NCBI GenBank assembly: GCA_034434835.1
Contig: DAOTXX010000190.1
Span: forward strand, 1-26,382
DNA from: JBGLNJ01 sp034434835
GTDB taxonomy: Bacteria; Chloroflexota; Anaerolineae; Fen-1058
Length of the DNA stretch: 26,382 bases
Direction of reading: 5' to 3'
A model generated the notes under the pieces. The model ran no database searches. It was not told the origin of the DNA and saw only the letters and a list, made by a program, of their open reading frames with translations. Positions within the stretch are counted from its first letter, which is position 1, and every line of letters begins with the position of its first letter. The translations under genes were made by a program, and so were the position numbers. Below, piece after piece: positions 25,118-26,382 of the stretch.

Positions 25118-26266
25118 TCACACCTGCGGCAACAAGGTTTTCAGCGCGTGCGCCAGCGCGTCCACATCGGCCTGCGTATTATACGCCTGGATCGAGATGC
25201 GGACGAAATGCCGACCGTTCCACTCGACTGTAGGGATCTCGATGCGAAACTCGTCATAGAGCCTGCGCTTGAGCACGTCGAGGTCGCACGGCGGGATGGG
25301 CAGCGCGGCCATCTGCGCGAACCACTCGGCCAGGTCCGGCGTGACGGGTGGCAGGCCGGTCAGTTGACTGACGCGATCGCGCGCATAACGCACCAGCTCG
25401 TGGCACGCTTGCTGGACACTCGGCCAATCATGCTCTTGGATAAATTGGATCGCCGCTGGGACAGACAGGTACGCCGCAATGTCCCGCGTGCCCTGCCACT
25501 CTTGCTCGTCAATAAAGCGCGAAGGACCTGGCCTGTCCGCCTCCCATCCCCAACTGACTACCAGCGGCTCGATCTTTTGCTGCACCTCACGGCGAACATG
25601 GAGAAACGCTGCGCCCTTGGCGCTCATCAGCCACTTGTGACAGTTGCCGCTGTACACATCCGCATCCAGCGCGTTCAGGTCGAGGGGAATCTGGCCGGGC
25701 GCATGCGCGCCATCCACGATCGTGAGAATGTCCGCTTCCCGCGCGCGGCGGATCAATTCGGCCACCGGGAAAATGATCGCGGTCGGCGACGTGATGTGGC
25801 TGAGGAACAAGACCCGCGTGCGTGGGGTGACGCCCGACCAGATCGCTTCGACGACCTGTTCGGCCGATTCAACAGGCAAGGGGACCGGCTGACGGAGGTA
25901 ACGCGCGCCGCGCTTCCTGCACACGAATCGCCACGCGCGGTCCAGCGCGCCGTACTCGTGATCGGTGGATAGCACCTCGTCCCCTTCCTGCAAGGGCAGC
26001 GAGCGAATGACGATATTCAGCCCGGTCGTGGCATTGGGGACATACACCAAATCGTCGGCATCCGCGCCGACAAAAGCCGCCAGCGACTGCCGCGCCTGGC
26101 GCATCAGGTCGTTAAAGCGCTGGCCGAGGAACTCGACCGGCTGTCGTTCGAGTTCCAGTTGCCAGGACTGGTACACCTCGAACACCGGGCGCGGGCACGC
26201 GCCAAACGAACCGTGATTGAGAAAGACCACATCAGGTTGGAGCAAAAAGAGTTTACGCAAAGACAT
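25118..26266 (-). CDS. Class-V aminotransferase-fold PLP enzyme (isopenicillin-N-epimerase-like)
   Basis: A 382-aa fold-type I PLP enzyme. I choose ATG 26266, five bases after GAGG, giving MSLRKLFLL; a longer frame to 26308 starts in a leader. LNHGSFG near the N-terminus is typical of the isopenicillin N epimerase / hercynylcysteine lyase-like branch. PNATTGLN binds the cofactor phosphate, Asp185 and His188 (VDGAHAPGQ) contact the ring, and Lys211 (GNCHKW) is the Schiff-base lysine. The family includes epimerases, cysteine desulfurases and C-S lyases, so the reaction is not settled; there are no beta-lactam genes nearby, so a literal penicillin role is unlikely. It is first of three minus-strand genes with the membrane peptide and the SDR. 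A weak TTGATA/TATTCG promoter may lie near 26280-26310. Confidence 0.88.
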   Translation of the reverse strand: MSLRKLFLLQPDVVFLNHGSFGACPRPVFEVYQSWQLELERQPVEFLGQRFNDLMRQARQSLAAFVGADADDLVYVPNATTGLNIVIRSLPLQEGDEVLSTDHEYGALDRAWRFVCRKRGARYLRQPVPLPVESAEQVVEAIWSGVTPRTRVLFLSHITSPTAIIFPVAELIRRAREADILTIVDGAHAPGQIPLDLNALDADVYSGNCHKWLMSAKGAAFLHVRREVQQKIEPLVVSWGWEADRPGPSRFIDEQEWQGTRDIAAYLSVPAAIQFIQEHDWPSVQQACHELVRYARDRVSQLTGLPPVTPDLAEWFAQMAALPIPPCDLDVLKRRLYDEFRIEIPTVEWNGRHFVRISIQAYNTQADVDALAHALKTLLPQV

Positions 26267-26322
26267 GGGCACCTCGGGCCGAATAGACTCGATATACATG
26301 CGTATCAACTTGAGGTTGGAGT

Positions 26323-26382
26323 GCAGGCTTCAGCCTGCGGCAGAAACTTGTGCTTGGCGTGGGCGAAGGCAATGCCTTCGCC
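26323..26382. repeat. Two consecutive palindromes at the right edge
   Basis: GCAGGCT-tc-AGCCTGC (26323-26338) and GGCGAAGGCA-a-TGCCTTCGCC (26362-26382), both perfect in their arms. They are upstream of the aminotransferase-like gene, and the series may continue beyond the window. The GCAGGCT word also appears in the hairpin at 2191-2221. Confidence 0.85.

Noticed and set aside
25118..26266. Beta-lactam biosynthesis gene
   Set aside because: The isopenicillin-N-epimerase label reflects the fold family only; no other beta-lactam genes are nearby.

Overview
The window looks like chromosomal DNA of a free-living Chloroflexota bacterium, probably Anaerolineae-like. This rests on indirect signs: moderately high GC, many short palindromic dispersed repeats, very large secreted beta-propeller proteins ending in the same (Y/F)LP(I/V)VIR tail, a STAND-type XRE/ATPase/TPR regulator, and a mixed sugar and sugar-acid catabolic block. 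No 16S or marker gene is present, so the phylum call is an inference.

Left region (1-5110, all minus strand). Two small catabolic operons. The right one is a YjhG/YagF-type aldonate (xylonate) dehydratase followed by an FAH-fold 2-keto-3-deoxy-sugar-acid dehydratase-like gene; together they would take an aldopentonate to alpha-ketoglutarate semialdehyde (Weimberg-type chemistry). It has its own sigma70-like promoter at 5079-5107 and a hairpin terminator at 2191-2221. The left one is a DeoR-family regulator, L-rhamnose mutarotase (rhaM) and rhamnulose-1-phosphate aldolase (rhaD), from a near-consensus promoter at 2149-2177. A nested inverted-repeat element that folds as a cloverleaf abuts the rhaD stop codon.

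Middle region (5110-20930, all minus strand). Four genes for envelope or secreted proteins: a 3372-aa giant protein (LolA-like domain, a second internal signal-peptide-like segment, calcium-binding repeats, a seven-repeat FG-GAP propeller, a DOMON/CBM9-like domain and Ig-like domains); a zinc-ribbon membrane protein with an NHL-like propeller; a 139-aa membrane protein; and a 1239-aa secreted protein with seven RCC1 repeats. The first and last share the C-terminal tail, a candidate sorting signal. A 200-bp spacer after the giant gene holds four hairpins of identical geometry but different sequence. The last three genes are tightly spaced and end at a good terminator (5116-5166).

Right region (20930-26382). 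Divergent from the giant gene is an 888-aa XRE-HTH/NB-ARC-like ATPase/TPR regulator whose promoter lies so close to the ATG that the mRNA is probably leaderless. Convergent with it, overlapping by 24 bp, is an operon of a class-V aminotransferase-fold enzyme (isopenicillin-N-epimerase-like), a 26-codon membrane peptide gene, and an SDR oxidoreductase with an uncharacterised C-terminal half.

The strongest unusual signals are: (i) dispersed intergenic-type repeats read through in frame inside three different proteins (four cases), including a cloverleaf element whose relative lies at the window start; (ii) the shared C-terminal tail; (iii) the four-hairpin array; (iv) the internal signal peptide in the giant protein; (v) the tiny membrane peptide gene.
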